Shown one piece after another: positions 16,023 through 25,492 of a stretch of 64,000 nucleotides of DNA (its first letter is position 1; every line of letters begins with the position of its first letter). This DNA is from Methylobacterium sp. J-026 (GTDB lineage Bacteria > Pseudomonadota > Alphaproteobacteria > Rhizobiales > Beijerinckiaceae), in NCBI RefSeq assembly GCF_022829585.1, contig NZ_JAKSYC010000351.1:1-64000 (forward strand). Reading direction: 5' to 3'. A program made the translations under genes and the position numbers. Under the pieces are notes generated by a model. The model did no database searches. It was not told the DNA's origin and saw only the letters and a program-made list of their open reading frames with translations.

Positions 16023-17387
16023 TCAGGCGTGGGCGAAGCGCGCCTTCTTGCCGAGCGCCTCCTCGACCGTGCCATCGCCGTCGAGATAGCCGTGGACCTT
16101 GGGGTTCGGCATGATCAGGGACGCCACGAAGGCGATCGCCATCAGCACGGTCACGTACCAGAAGAACGTGCTCTCCATGCCGTTGTCCTTGAACCACAGG
16201 GCGACGAACTCGGCGGTGCCGCCGAAGGTGGCGTTGGCCACCGCGTAGGACAGCCCGACGCCCAGCGCGCGCACGTTGGTGGGGAACAGCTCCGCCTTCA
16301 CGATGCCGCTGATGCCCGTGTAGAACGACACCACCGCGAGCCCGAGCGTGATCAGCGCGAAGGCGAGATAGGGGTCCTTATTGGTGCCGAGCGCCGTCAT
16401 CAGCGGCACGACCATGAGCGTGCCGAGGCCGCTGTAGAGCAGCATATTGACCTTGCGGCCGATCCGGTCGGACAGGGCGCCGAAGATCGGCTGGATCGCC
16501 ATGTAGACGAACAGCACCACGGTCATCACCTGCGAGGCCGAGGTCTTCGGCATCCCGGCGGTGTTGACCAGGTATTTCTGCATGTAGGTCGTGAAGGTGT
16601 AGAAGCTCAGGGAGCCGCCGGCCGTGTAGGCGACCACGACCAGGAACGCCCGCCAGTGCTTGAACAGCTCGGCGAAGGTGCCGGCGGTCTCCTTGTCGCT
16701 GCTGTCCCTGGTCTCGGCCAGCGAGCGCCGGAGGTAGAGGGCCACGATGGCGAGGCCGGCGCCGATGAAGAACGGGATGCGCCAGCCCCACGCCGTGAGT
16801 TCGGGCGCGGTCATGACCGTCTGGAGCAGGACCAGGACCAGCGAGGCCAGGAGCTGGCCGCCGATCAGCGTGACGTACTGGAACGAGGCGAAGAACCCGC
16901 GCTGCCCCTTGATCGCGACCTCGCTCATGTAGGTCGCCGAGGTGCCGTACTCGCCGCCCACCGAGAGGCCCTGCAGCATGCGGGCGAGGAGCAGCAGTAC
17001 GGGCGCCAGGGTGCCGACATGCTCGTAGGTCGGCAGGATGCCGATCAGCAGCGAGCCGAAGCACATCATGAGCACCGAAATAACCATCGAGGTCCGCCGC
17101 CCGACCCGGTCGGCGATCCGCCCGAACAGCCAGCCGCCGACCGGCCGCATGAAGAAGCCCACCGCGAAGATGCCGGCGGTCTGGAGAAGCTGGCTGGTGG
17201 AATCCCCCTTCGGGAAGAAGGCCGGCGCGAAGTAGAGCGCGAAGAACGCGTAGCAGTAGAAGTCGTACCACTCGACGAGATTGCCCGAGGACGAGCCGAC
17301 GATCGCCCAGATGCGCCGGCGCCGATCGGCAGCGTCGTCGTGGGCGCTCGGCGCGATACCGATCGTATCGTTTCTCGAGTCGGACAT
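16023..17387 (-). CDS. MFS transporter, metabolite:H+ symporter (alpha-ketoglutarate permease type)
   Basis: A 454-residue, 12-helix inner-membrane protein of the metabolite:H+ symporter subfamily, which includes KgtP and ProP. Landmarks are SSGNLVEWYDFYCYAFFALY in helix 1, the loop 2-3 motif GRIADRVGRR, LQGLSVGGEYGTS in helix 4, and FPTNVRALGVGLSYA late. Substrates of the subfamily are dicarboxylates, proline/betaine or shikimate; KgtP-like dicarboxylate use is the best guess. ATG 17387 follows GGAGA. No catabolic genes are adjacent to narrow the substrate. Confidence 0.88.
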   Translation of the reverse strand: MSDSRNDTIGIAPSAHDDAADRRRRIWAIVGSSSGNLVEWYDFYCYAFFALYFAPAFFPKGDSTSQLLQTAGIFAVGFFMRPVGGWLFGRIADRVGRRTSMVISVLMMCFGSLLIGILPTYEHVGTLAPVLLLLARMLQGLSVGGEYGTSATYMSEVAIKGQRGFFASFQYVTLIGGQLLASLVLVLLQTVMTAPELTAWGWRIPFFIGAGLAIVALYLRRSLAETRDSSDKETAGTFAELFKHWRAFLVVVAYTAGGSLSFYTFTTYMQKYLVNTAGMPKTSASQVMTVVLFVYMAIQPIFGALSDRIGRKVNMLLYSGLGTLMVVPLMTALGTNKDPYLAFALITLGLAVVSFYTGISGIVKAELFPTNVRALGVGLSYAVANATFGGTAEFVALWFKDNGMESTFFWYVTVLMAIAFVASLIMPNPKVHGYLDGDGTVEEALGKKARFAHA

Positions 17388-17723
17388 GGCGTCTCCGTCG
17401 ACCATTCTCGGCGCCGGCACGGGCCGGGCTCTTCTTCGTGCTGCGCGACGTTACAGGTGATGACCGTGATCGCAAGTCCGTGATCGGTCCCGAGCCGCGG
17501 ACAGCTGTGGCCAGTGTCAGTGAATCCGGTTCGTCCGCGGCGGGGGCATCGCGTTCGACCGTCAGGCCCAATGCGGGCGGCGCGACCCCGGGATGACGCG
17601 ATAGACGCTCAATCCCTCGACACCTGCGCCGCGTCAGCGATGCGACGGAACGGATTCCGCCGGGGCCCCGTTGCGGGCGTTGCGGGCGCCGCGAGCGCTC
17701 CGACGGAAGCGGGAGGAGAGGCC
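17388..17723. other. Divergent intergenic region between the MHS transporter and the DUF1236 gene
   Basis: About 335 bp with no supported gene. It carries upstream regions for two diverging genes. The bases at 17450-17485 are moderately AT-rich (GGTGATGACCGTGATCGCAA), but no convincing promoter pair or operator palindrome was identified. A strong ribosome binding site, GGGAGGAGAG, precedes the rightward gene. Confidence 0.5.
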
Positions 17724-18479
17724 ATGAAGTGGATACTGAGGGATACGGTGGCGGCCGCGATCGTCGTCGTCGGAGCGGCGACCGCCTTCGCACAGGGTGG
17801 TCCCGGCGGCGGCGGTCCGGGTGGCGGGCCCGGCGGCGGGGGAGCTGGTGCCGGCCCGGCCGGCGGCGGCGCGGGACCGGGCGGCGGCATGCGCGGCGGT
17901 GCCGGCGGACCGGACGGCGGCGGGATGCGTGGCCCCGGCGGCGCCGAAGGTGGCCCCCGCGGCGCGGAGCCGGGTGGTCCGGCAGGCCGCGGCGCGGACG
18001 GCCCGGGGCGGCCCGGTGGCGCGGCCGAGCGCAACGGCGCCGGGGAGCGCGGCGGGCCGGGCGGCAATCCCGGAGGCGCGGAGCGGGGCGGTCGCGAGAC
18101 GGGACCGGCGGGCGAGCGCGGCAACCGGGATGGGGCCGGTCCCGACAGGGGTGAGCGCGGCGGCGCTGGCGAACGGGGCGGCCGGGACGGTGCCCGGGGC
18201 GGTGGTCCGGCCCGCGGCGCGGTGGGCCGCCTCGATACGCGGCAGCGCTCGGAGTTCCGCGGCTCGATCACCCGGCTCGGGGTCTCGCCGCTGCGGGATG
18301 TGGCCTTCGGCCTCGCGGTCGGCACCGCGATCCCCCGGTCCGTGAGCCTTCACCGGCTGCCGCCATCGATCGTCGAGTTCGTGCCGGAATACGAGGGTTA
18401 CGACTTCATCCTGGTGCGCGACGACATCGTGATCATCGATCCCGACACTTACGAGATCGTCGACGTCATTCCGGGCTGA
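17724..18479 (+). CDS. Secreted Gly-rich DUF1236 family protein
   Basis: A 251-residue precursor. A signal peptide (KWILRDTVAAAIVVVGAATAFA) is followed by about 145 residues of low-complexity Gly/Pro/Arg/Ala sequence built on GGPGG and GGAGERG units. The compact C-terminal domain of about 80 residues contains LPPSIVEFVPEYEGYDFILV and IVIIDPDTYEIVDVI, the DUF1236 pattern. DUF1236 proteins are periplasmic or secreted proteins of unknown function in Hyphomicrobiales. ATG 17724 is fixed by GGGAGGAGAG and the signal peptide. A terminator-like hairpin follows at once. Confidence 0.85.
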   Translation: MKWILRDTVAAAIVVVGAATAFAQGGPGGGGPGGGPGGGGAGAGPAGGGAGPGGGMRGGAGGPDGGGMRGPGGAEGGPRGAEPGGPAGRGADGPGRPGGAAERNGAGERGGPGGNPGGAERGGRETGPAGERGNRDGAGPDRGERGGAGERGGRDGARGGGPARGAVGRLDTRQRSEFRGSITRLGVSPLRDVAFGLAVGTAIPRSVSLHRLPPSIVEFVPEYEGYDFILVRDDIVIIDPDTYEIVDVIPG

Positions 18480-18496
18480 TCGGTCCGCAAAGACGA

Positions 18497-18530
18497 CCGC
18501 ACGCCGAACGGAGGTCGCTCCGGCGTGCGG
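18497..18530. terminator. Hairpin between convergent genes
   Basis: Perfect 10-base arms CCGCACGCCG (18497-18506) and CGGCGTGCGG (18521-18530) enclose a 14-base loop. It lies 18 bp after the DUF1236 stop and 23 bp before the LysE stop on the other strand, so it could end both transcripts. Confidence 0.55.
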
Positions 18531-18553
18531 CACTGGCCGTGTCGTCGCTGCGA

Positions 18554-19186
18554 TCATCGGTGGGCTTCGGTCGCCATGCGGACCGCGAGCGAGGCCAGCA
18601 CCGTTCCCATCAGCCAGCGCTGGATGACGCTCCAAAGCGGGCGCCGGGTGAAGAACGCGGCGATGGTCCCGGCCGAGACGACGAAGACGGCGTTCATGCC
18701 TACGCTGACGGCGAGCTGTGTGCCGCAGAAGATCAGCGCCTGCGCGAGGACGCTTCCGCTTTCCGGATCGATGAACTGGGGCAGGAGCGACAGATACAGA
18801 ACCGCGATCTTCGGATTGAGCAGGTTCGTCAGCAGCCCCATCGCGAAAAGCTTGCGTGGGCTGTCCTTGGGCAGATCGTGGACCTGAAACGGGGACCGAC
18901 CGTTGGGCCGAACCGCCTGCCACGCGAGGTAGAGGAGGTAGAGTGCGCCGGCGAGGCGGACGGTATCGTAGGCGTAGGGGATCGCGATCAGCAGGGCCGT
19001 GAGCCCCACGGCCGCGCACACCATGTAGACGATGTGGCCCGCGAGGATGCCACCGAGCGAGATCAGGCCGGCCGTCCGCCCCTGCGCGATCGAGCGGGAG
19101 ACCAGGTAGACCATGTTCGGTCCCGGTGTCAGGGCCATGCCCAGCGAGACCGCAGCGAAGGCCAGGTAACTCGCCAGACTGGGCAT
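18554..19186 (-). CDS. LysE/RhtB family amino-acid exporter
   Basis: A 210-residue inner-membrane protein with about six hydrophobic helices and the LysE/RhtB signature SLGMALTPGPNMVYLVSRSIAQGR near the N-terminus (quoted from about residue 13). GLLTNLLNPKIAVLYLSLLPQF in the middle is equally typical. Such proteins export amino acids or homoserine lactones by proton motive force. ATG 19186 (MPSLASYLAF) gives the usual N-terminus; the longer open frame is Arg-rich and unlikely. The specific substrate is unknown. Confidence 0.9.
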   Translation of the reverse strand: MPSLASYLAFAAVSLGMALTPGPNMVYLVSRSIAQGRTAGLISLGGILAGHIVYMVCAAVGLTALLIAIPYAYDTVRLAGALYLLYLAWQAVRPNGRSPFQVHDLPKDSPRKLFAMGLLTNLLNPKIAVLYLSLLPQFIDPESGSVLAQALIFCGTQLAVSVGMNAVFVVSAGTIAAFFTRRPLWSVIQRWLMGTVLASLAVRMATEAHR

Positions 19187-19338
19187 GCGGATCCCCCGTG
19201 TCGCGCGACGTCGGGCTGACGCGCGCGCCTGCCCTCTGCAACGACGAATCGGCATCGATCATCGAGATCCAGGCTGACGGGAAACCTAAGCTTGGCGGGC
19301 GCCTCTTGTGAAGCCATCGCGCGGCGCGATCGTGCGGT

Positions 19339-20433
19339 TCAGCGACCCCCGTCGAGGAGCTTCGAGACGACCCGGGCGGTGTAGTCGACCATGGGCACGA
19401 TTCGCGCATAATTCAGCCGGGTCGGACCGATCACCCCGACGACGCCGACGATCTTCTGCGAGCCGTCACGGAACGGCGCCGCGATCAGCGACGAGCCGGA
19501 GAGCGAGAACAGCTTGTTCTCGGAGCCGATGAAGATCCGCACGCCCTCGCCGCCCTCGGCGCGGGAGAGGAGGTCGATGACGTCCTTCTGCGTCTCCAGA
19601 TCGTTGAACAGCAGGCGGATGCGCTCGAGATCCTCGACGGCGCGCAGGTCGTCCAGCAGGTTGGCCTGGCCGCGCACGATCAGCTGGCGCGCCTCCGTGG
19701 GGCCCACCGGAGTGGCGAGCCCGGCATCGACGAGGCGCTCGGTGATGGCGTCGAGCTCCCGCTTCATGGCCTTACGGCCGGCCTCGATCTCGGCCCGCAG
19801 CGATCCCAGGGTGCGGCCCTGAAGCCGGGCGTTCAGGAAGTTCGTCGCCTCCTGGAGGGCCCCGGCCGGCAGGCCGGCGGGCAGGTCCACCAGCCGGTTC
19901 TCCACCGAACCGTCGTCCGAGACCAGGATCACAAGGGCGCGGGCGGGATCGAGGCGGACGAACTCGATGTGCTTCAGGCTCACATTCGCCTTGGTGGTCA
20001 ACACCACTCCGGCCCCCCGCGAGACGCCCGACAGCATGGTCGAGGCCTCGGCCAGAGCCGATTCGAAGGTGTGGCCGGAGGCGGCGGCGCGCATCTGCGC
20101 CTCGATCCGGGCCTGCTCGTCCTGGCTGACGTCGCCGAGTTCGAGCATGGCGTCGACGAAGAATCGCAGGCCGAGCTCGGTCGGCAGGCGGCCGGCCGAG
20201 GTGTGCGGCGCGAAGATCAGGCCGGAATGCTCCAGATCCGCCATCACGTTGCGGATCGAGGCCGGCGACAGCGCCATCGGCAGGATCCGGGCGAGATTGC
20301 GCGATCCCACCGGCTCGCCCGTGGTGAGGTAGCTCTCGACGATCTGCCGGAAGATCTCCCGGGCGCGTTCGTTGAGGGCGGCGAGGGCCTGCATCGATGG
20401 ATCGTTCGGGAAACGAGAGTTCGGGTCTGTCAC
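19339..20433 (-). CDS. hrcA: Heat-inducible transcription repressor HrcA
   Basis: HrcA represses groESL/dnaK-type heat-shock operons by binding CIRCE elements. The 364-residue protein has the N-terminal winged helix (LNERAREIFRQIVESYLTTGEPVGSRNLARI) and DLEHSGLIFAPHTSAGRLPTE; each is quoted in part and both are characteristic. A long sensor domain ends with GVVGVIGPTRLNYARIVPMVDYTA. GTG 20433 (MTDPNSRFPND) has AGGA seven bases upstream; ATG 20457 is an alternative. It is divergent from rph, the usual alphaproteobacterial arrangement. No CIRCE palindrome is visible in the 128-bp divergent gap. Confidence 0.94.
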   Translation of the reverse strand: MTDPNSRFPNDPSMQALAALNERAREIFRQIVESYLTTGEPVGSRNLARILPMALSPASIRNVMADLEHSGLIFAPHTSAGRLPTELGLRFFVDAMLELGDVSQDEQARIEAQMRAAASGHTFESALAEASTMLSGVSRGAGVVLTTKANVSLKHIEFVRLDPARALVILVSDDGSVENRLVDLPAGLPAGALQEATNFLNARLQGRTLGSLRAEIEAGRKAMKRELDAITERLVDAGLATPVGPTEARQLIVRGQANLLDDLRAVEDLERIRLLFNDLETQKDVIDLLSRAEGGEGVRIFIGSENKLFSLSGSSLIAAPFRDGSQKIVGVVGVIGPTRLNYARIVPMVDYTARVVSKLLDGGR

Positions 20434-20561
20434 GCGGTCATCCTGTGGTCCGATCATGTCCGGCCGACCCGCCCGGATCAATCCATACGGCGATGCTTGC
20501 TCGCGGTGCCGCACCGGCCTAAGAGCCCGGCCCTCGACATTCACCACAGAAGGGGCCCGCA

Positions 20562-21275
20562 ATGCGGCCTTCCAAGCGTGCCGCCGACGAGTTGCGGCCC
20601 GTGAGCCTGGAGCGCGCCATGTCGCGCTACGCAGAAGGCTCCTGCCTCGTCAGCTTCGGCAACACCCGGGTGCTCTGCACCGCCTCGCTGGAGGAGCGCG
20701 GGCCCCCGTGGCTGCGGGGTTCGGGCAAGGGATGGGTCACGGCCGAGTACGCCATGCTCCCCCGTGCGACGCACGAACGCACCCGGCGCGAGGTCGGTTC
20801 CGGCAAGCCGTCGGGGCGGACGCAGGAGATCCAGCGCCTGATCGGCCGCTCGCTGCGGGCCGTGACCAACCTCCCGGCCATGGGCGAGCGCCAGGTCACG
20901 GTCGATTGCGACGTGATCCAGGCCGATGGCGGCACCCGGACCGCCGCGATCACCGGCGCCTGGGTGGCGCTGCACGATTGCTTCGCCTGGATGCGGACGC
21001 GCTCGATCATCTCGGTCGACCCGCTGAAGGACCATGTCGCGGCCGTCTCCTGCGGCCTGTACAAGGGGAAGGCGGTGCTCGACCTCGATTACGCCGAGGA
21101 TTCGGCAGCCGAGACCGACGCCAATTTCGTGCTCACCGGCCGGGGCGGCATCGTCGAGGTCCAGGGCACCGCCGAGATGGAGCCGTTCACGCAGGAGCAG
21201 CTCCTCGAACTCCTCGGCCTGGCGCGCGCCGGCACCGACCGGCTGGTCGCCCTTCAGAAGGACGCCCTCGCGTGA
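20562..21275 (+). CDS. rph: Ribonuclease PH
   Basis: RNase PH is a phosphate-dependent 3'-5' exoribonuclease that trims tRNA and rRNA ends. The 237-residue length is standard. Conserved blocks are GSCLVSFGNTRVLCTAS, GWVTAEYAMLPRATHERTRRE and TVDCDVIQADGGTRTAAITG, covering the phosphate and RNA-binding residues. ATG 20562 follows GAAGGGG. Its stop overlaps the rdgB GTG start by four bases, indicating a coupled rph-rdgB-hemW operon. Confidence 0.96.
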   Translation: MRPSKRAADELRPVSLERAMSRYAEGSCLVSFGNTRVLCTASLEERGPPWLRGSGKGWVTAEYAMLPRATHERTRREVGSGKPSGRTQEIQRLIGRSLRAVTNLPAMGERQVTVDCDVIQADGGTRTAAITGAWVALHDCFAWMRTRSIISVDPLKDHVAAVSCGLYKGKAVLDLDYAEDSAAETDANFVLTGRGGIVEVQGTAEMEPFTQEQLLELLGLARAGTDRLVALQKDALA

Positions 21276-21901
21276 GCCGCAGGCTGACCGGCAAGGTCGT
21301 GATCGCCACCCACAATGCCGGCAAGCTCGTCGAGATGCGTGACCTCCTGGTGCCGTTCGGCGTGGAGGCGGTCTCGGCCGGCGAACTCGGCCTGCCCGAA
21401 CCGGATGAGACCGGGACGATGTTCGCCGAGAATGCGGCGATCAAGGCGAAGGCCGCCGCCGACGCCACCGGCCTTCCCGCCTTCGCGGACGATTCCGGCC
21501 TGTGCGTCGACGCCCTCGACGGGGCGCCGGGCCTGTTCTCGGCCCGCTGGGCCGGCCCGGACAAGGATTTTGCCGGGGCGATGGCGCGAATCTTCGCCGA
21601 ACTCGACGCCCGCGGGGCGATCGACCGCCGCGCGCACTTCGTCTCGGCCCTGGTGCTCGCCTGGCCCGACGGGCACACCGAGCTGTTCGAGGGCCGGGTC
21701 TTCGGCGACCTCGTGGCGCCGCGCGGTTCGGCCGGCTTCGGCTACGACCCGATCTTCCGGCCGGACGGGCATGACCGCACCTTCGGCGAGATGAGCGCCG
21801 CGGAGAAGCACGGGGTCGACTGGCAGACGGGCGCGGGTCTGTCCCACCGCGCCCGGGCGTTCGTGGCGCTGCGCCGGGCTTGCCTCGCGCCCGGCGCCTG
21901 A
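21272..21901 (+). CDS. rdgB: XTP/dITP diphosphatase (RdgB/HAM1)
   Basis: This house-cleaning enzyme converts dITP, XTP and ITP to monophosphates, keeping deaminated purines out of nucleic acids. The 209-residue protein starts at GTG 21272, overlapping the rph stop. It shows VIATHNAGKLVEMRDLL for phosphate binding. ENAAIKAKAAADATGLPAFADDSGLCVDAL (quoted in pieces) holds the metal and base pocket, and GSAGFGYDPIFRP the substrate loop. Position between rph and hemW is conserved in the order. Confidence 0.96.
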   Translation: MSRRLTGKVVIATHNAGKLVEMRDLLVPFGVEAVSAGELGLPEPDETGTMFAENAAIKAKAAADATGLPAFADDSGLCVDALDGAPGLFSARWAGPDKDFAGAMARIFAELDARGAIDRRAHFVSALVLAWPDGHTELFEGRVFGDLVAPRGSAGFGYDPIFRPDGHDRTFGEMSAAEKHGVDWQTGAGLSHRARAFVALRRACLAPGA

Positions 21902-21939
21902 TTGCCAAACCGGACGGGCGCGCGCACATCCCGGCGATC

Positions 21940-23115
21940 ATGCGAACGACCGGCCCGGACCACCCGACCCGCGATGCGGGTTTCGGGATCTACCTGCACT
22001 GGCCCTTCTGCGCCGCGAAGTGCCCCTATTGCGACTTCAACAGCCACGTCCGGCACGGAGGCGTGGACGAACCGCGCTTCCTCGACGCCTTCCGGGCCGA
22101 GATCGCCCATATGGCCGGCCGGACGCCCGGCCGGACCGTCACCAGCATCTTCCTCGGGGGTGGCACCCCCTCGCTGATGCGGCCGGCGACCGTCGCGGGG
22201 CTGCTCGACGCGGTGGCGGCACGATGGACGGTGGCGCCGGACGCGGAGATCACCCTCGAAGCCAATCCGTCGAGCGTCGAGGCCGCCCGCTTCCACGGCT
22301 ACCGCGCGGCCGGGGTCAACCGGGTCTCCCTCGGCGTGCAGGCGCTCGACGACGCATCCCTGAGGACCCTCGGCCGGCTGCACGACGTGGCGCAGGCCCT
22401 CGACGCGATCCGGGTCGCGCAGGCCGTCTTCGCGCGCACCTCCTTCGACCTGATCTATGCCCGGCCCGGCCAGAACCCCGCGCTCTGGCGGGACGAACTC
22501 GGTCAGGCCCTGGCGCTGGCCGGCGAGCACCTGTCGCTCTACCAGCTCACCATCGAGCCGGGCACGCCGTTCCACGGTCTCGCGGCGGCCGGGAAGCTCG
22601 TGGTTCCGGACGACGAGATCGGCCGGGCCCTCTACGACGTCACGCAGGATCTCTGTTCCCGGGCCGGCCTGTCGGCCTACGAGATCTCGAACCACGCGCG
22701 GCCCGGCGCCGAGTCGCGCCACAACCTGCTCTACTGGCGCTACGGCGAGTATGCCGGCATCGGCCCCGGGGCGCACGGCCGCCTCGTCACCGCGGCCGGA
22801 CGGATCGGCACAGTGACCGAGCGCGCGCCGGAGGCGTGGCTCACCCGGGTCGAACGCGACGGCCACGGCATCGCCGAGACCGAGACGCTCTCGGCCGTCG
22901 ATCAGTCCGACGAGTTCCTGGTGATGGGCCTGCGCCTGCGCGAGGGGATCGATCCGGACCGCTACGCCGCCCTCAAGGGCCGGCCGCTCAACGGCAACCG
23001 CATCGGCATGCTGGTGGGCGACGGTATGCTGGAGCGGCGACCCGGCGGACGCATCGCCGCCACGGCGCGGGGCGCGCCGGTCCTCAACGCGATCGTGGCC
23101 GAGCTCGCCGGCTGA
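21940..23115 (+). CDS. hemW: Radical SAM heme chaperone HemW
   Basis: HemW (formerly HemN-like) is a radical SAM protein that binds heme and delivers it to respiratory enzymes; it is not itself the oxygen-independent coproporphyrinogen oxidase. The 391-residue protein has the 4Fe-4S motif CAAKCPYC (Cys24, Cys28, Cys31), then FLGGGTPSLM, RVSLGVQALDD and the C-terminal HemN-C region LVMGLRLREGIDPDRY. ATG 21940 gives the standard HemW N-terminus lacking the extra HemN residues. It follows rdgB by 38 bp and converges directly onto the lipoprotein gene (stops adjacent). Confidence 0.93.
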   Translation: MRTTGPDHPTRDAGFGIYLHWPFCAAKCPYCDFNSHVRHGGVDEPRFLDAFRAEIAHMAGRTPGRTVTSIFLGGGTPSLMRPATVAGLLDAVAARWTVAPDAEITLEANPSSVEAARFHGYRAAGVNRVSLGVQALDDASLRTLGRLHDVAQALDAIRVAQAVFARTSFDLIYARPGQNPALWRDELGQALALAGEHLSLYQLTIEPGTPFHGLAAAGKLVVPDDEIGRALYDVTQDLCSRAGLSAYEISNHARPGAESRHNLLYWRYGEYAGIGPGAHGRLVTAAGRIGTVTERAPEAWLTRVERDGHGIAETETLSAVDQSDEFLVMGLRLREGIDPDRYAALKGRPLNGNRIGMLVGDGMLERRPGGRIAATARGAPVLNAIVAELAG

Positions 23116-24384
23116 TCAGATCCCGGGCTTGGCCAGCACCCGCGGGGCCGGGCTGACCAGGGTCGCGGCGTTGTTGCGGATCTCGTAGACCGCCAGCGTC
23201 CGCTCGCTCTGCCCGTCGGGCCGGAAGCGGAAGGTGCCGTCGATCCCGGCGAAGCCCGCCGCATTGGTCAGCGTCGCCTCGGCGAAGCGCTGCGAGCCGT
23301 ATTGTCGCGCGAGGGCCGCGGCGAGCATCACGGCATCGTAGGCCAGGGACGCGACGCGCGGCGGTACCGCGCCGAAGCGGGTCTGGTAGCGCCCGCTGAA
23401 GGCGGAGAACCCCGCGCGGTCCGGCCCGGCGAAGCGGCCACCCTGGAGCGCCGGCAGGGCGAAGAGCGCCGGATCGTTCCACAATGCCGTCCCGATGGGC
23501 CGCACCCGGGCCGGGGAGAAGCCGGCCTTGGTCAGTGCCGCCGCGACCGCCGGCAGGGCGTCGGCCGTCTCCGGGATGAACAGCGCGTCGGCGGTGGCTG
23601 CGGGACCGGTGATCACCCGCGCCAGCCGCTCCACCGCTTGGCCCGGACTGCCCGCCGGGTAGCGCTCCACCGCCGCGACCCGGGCGCCCCGGCGCGCCAC
23701 GGTCTCGCGGAACGCCGCCTCCACAGCGTTTCCGTAGGCGGTCTCCGGGATCAGCGCCGCGAAGGAGCGCTTGCCCCCCGCCACCGATTCCTCGACCACC
23801 CTGTCCACCTCCGGCTGCGGCAGGAAACTCAGGAGGTAGACGCCGCGGGCCGCCACGGTCACGTCGGTGGAGAAACCGATCACCGGCTTGCCCATCGCCT
23901 TCGCCGCCGCGGCGGCGGCCTGGACGCTGCCGGCGAAGACGGGACCCAGGACGATCTCCGCGCCCTGTCGCAGGGCGTCCTGGGTCCCGTCCCGGGCGCC
24001 GTCCGGGCTGCCGCGGTCGTCCTCCACCAGGATCGTCAGGTCGGGCTGCTGCGCCTCGTCATAGGCCAGCTGAGCGGCGTTGCGCATGGCGGTGCCCACC
24101 GCCGCCCCCTGTCCGTCGAGCGGCAGGACGAGGGCGACCTTCACGGATCCGGTCCCGATCCGCTGTCCGGCTGCCGCGATCGGTGTCGGGATCGTCGGTG
24201 CCGCATCCGGCAACCCCTGCGGCACTTCGACGGGTGGAGCCAAGGCGGCGGCCTGCGGCGCCGGCCCGCGCCGGGCGACGCCGTCGCCGAGGCAGCCGCC
24301 GAGGGGCAGAAGCGCGCCGAGCAGCACGACGCTCAAGGCGGTGACGCGCACGAGACGGTCCGGCGCGCCGATCGGGCACGCCAT
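23116..24384 (-). CDS. LppC/YraM-type lipoprotein, putative penicillin-binding protein activator
   Basis: A 422-residue predicted lipoprotein. A basic N-terminus and hydrophobic core end in the lipobox LGGC (Cys at about residue 31). A Leu/Ile/Val-binding-type bilobed domain follows (VALVLPLDGQGAAVGTAMRNA). In gammaproteobacteria the homologue LpoA activates PBP1A. In alphaproteobacteria the same gene sits beside rsmI and yraN, exactly as here (divergent). ATG 24384 follows GAAGGAG. A true activator role is inferred from family and neighbourhood; a periplasmic ligand-binding role is the alternative. Confidence 0.82.
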   Translation of the reverse strand: MACPIGAPDRLVRVTALSVVLLGALLPLGGCLGDGVARRGPAPQAAALAPPVEVPQGLPDAAPTIPTPIAAAGQRIGTGSVKVALVLPLDGQGAAVGTAMRNAAQLAYDEAQQPDLTILVEDDRGSPDGARDGTQDALRQGAEIVLGPVFAGSVQAAAAAAKAMGKPVIGFSTDVTVAARGVYLLSFLPQPEVDRVVEESVAGGKRSFAALIPETAYGNAVEAAFRETVARRGARVAAVERYPAGSPGQAVERLARVITGPAATADALFIPETADALPAVAAALTKAGFSPARVRPIGTALWNDPALFALPALQGGRFAGPDRAGFSAFSGRYQTRFGAVPPRVASLAYDAVMLAAALARQYGSQRFAEATLTNAAGFAGIDGTFRFRPDGQSERTLAVYEIRNNAATLVSPAPRVLAKPGI

Positions 24385-24520
24385 GGCGCGGTCTCCTTCG
24401 GGCAGGCCACGCCACCGTGATGGCAGGCCCGGGAAATGTAAACGCGCGGACCGGGACTTGCCCCCCGGCGGCGCGGCTTCGACGCGACGAGAGCCGTCCA
24501 GTGTGGCAAGATCGCCGATC

Positions 24521-25492
24521 ATGACCCGTCGATTCGATGCCCAGGGGCAAGCCGCTCCGATGAGACCCCCTGCTCAGAAGCCGGGCGGCGACCGCCCGCG
24601 GGCGCTCACGTTCACGGCCTTCGGGCTGGCCAGCGAGGCCGAACCGGTGGCGCCCGGCCTGCACATCGTGGCGACGCCCATCGGCAACCTGCGCGACATA
24701 ACCATCCGCGCGCTCGCCACCCTGGCGGCCGCGGATGCGGTGCTCGCCGAGGACACGCGCGTCACGCGGACGCTGCTGGCCCATTACGGCATCACGACGC
24801 CGCTGCTGGCCTATCACGAGCATTCCAACGAGGCGGTGCGCGAGCGGATGGTCGCAAGGCTGCGCGCCGGCGAGGCGCTGGCCCTGGTCTCGGATGCGGG
24901 CACCCCCCTCGTCTCGGATCCCGGCTACAAGCTGGTTCAGGCCGCCATCGCGGCGGGCATCGCGATCACGCCGGTGCCCGGTCCGTCCGCCGTCATGACC
25001 GCCCTCGTAGCGGCGGGCCTGCCGACCGACCGTTTCTTCTTCGAGGGGTTCCTGCCGCAGAAGGCCGGCGCCCGGCGCAACCGCCTGGAGGCGCTGATCC
25101 GGGTCCCGGGCACGCTCGTCCTGTTCGAGTCGCCGCACCGGCTCCCGGAGATGCTCGCCGACGCCGCTGCGGTGCTCGGGCCGGACCGGCCGGCCGCGGT
25201 GACCCGGGAGCTGACCAAGTTCTACGAGACCATCCGGCGCGACACGCTGGGGGCCCTAAGCGAGCGCTTCGCGCAGGACGGGGCGCCGAAGGGGGAGATC
25301 GTAGTCATCATCGGCGCGGCCACGACGCCGGAGCGGACCGCGGAGGACGATACCGCCCTCGACGCGCTGCTCCGGTCGGCGCTCGAACGCCACTCGATCA
25401 AGGACGCCGCGAGCCTCGTGGCCGATCAGACCGGGCAGCCCCGGCGGCTCGTCTACGCGCGGGCGCTCGTCCTGGCGCGGAGCGAGGGGTGA
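24521..25492 (+). CDS. rsmI: 16S rRNA 2'-O-methyltransferase RsmI
   Basis: RsmI uses S-adenosylmethionine to methylate the ribose of C1402 in 16S rRNA. The 323-residue protein has the tetrapyrrole-methylase-like fold with IVATPIGNLRDITIRAL, LAEDTRVTRTLLAHYGI, SDAGTPLVSDPGY and the TRELTKFYE segment. ATG 24521 is the likely start; ATG 24560 would also keep the whole domain. The stop overlaps yraN by four bases (GTGA). The gene is divergent from the LppC-type lipoprotein. Confidence 0.94.
   Translation: MTRRFDAQGQAAPMRPPAQKPGGDRPRALTFTAFGLASEAEPVAPGLHIVATPIGNLRDITIRALATLAAADAVLAEDTRVTRTLLAHYGITTPLLAYHEHSNEAVRERMVARLRAGEALALVSDAGTPLVSDPGYKLVQAAIAAGIAITPVPGPSAVMTALVAAGLPTDRFFFEGFLPQKAGARRNRLEALIRVPGTLVLFESPHRLPEMLADAAAVLGPDRPAAVTRELTKFYETIRRDTLGALSERFAQDGAPKGEIVVIIGAATTPERTAEDDTALDALLRSALERHSIKDAASLVADQTGQPRRLVYARALVLARSEG

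Noticed and set aside
20434..20561. CIRCE element in the hrcA/rph divergent gap
   Set aside because: No TTAGCACTC-N9-GAGTGCTAA-like inverted repeat is visible.
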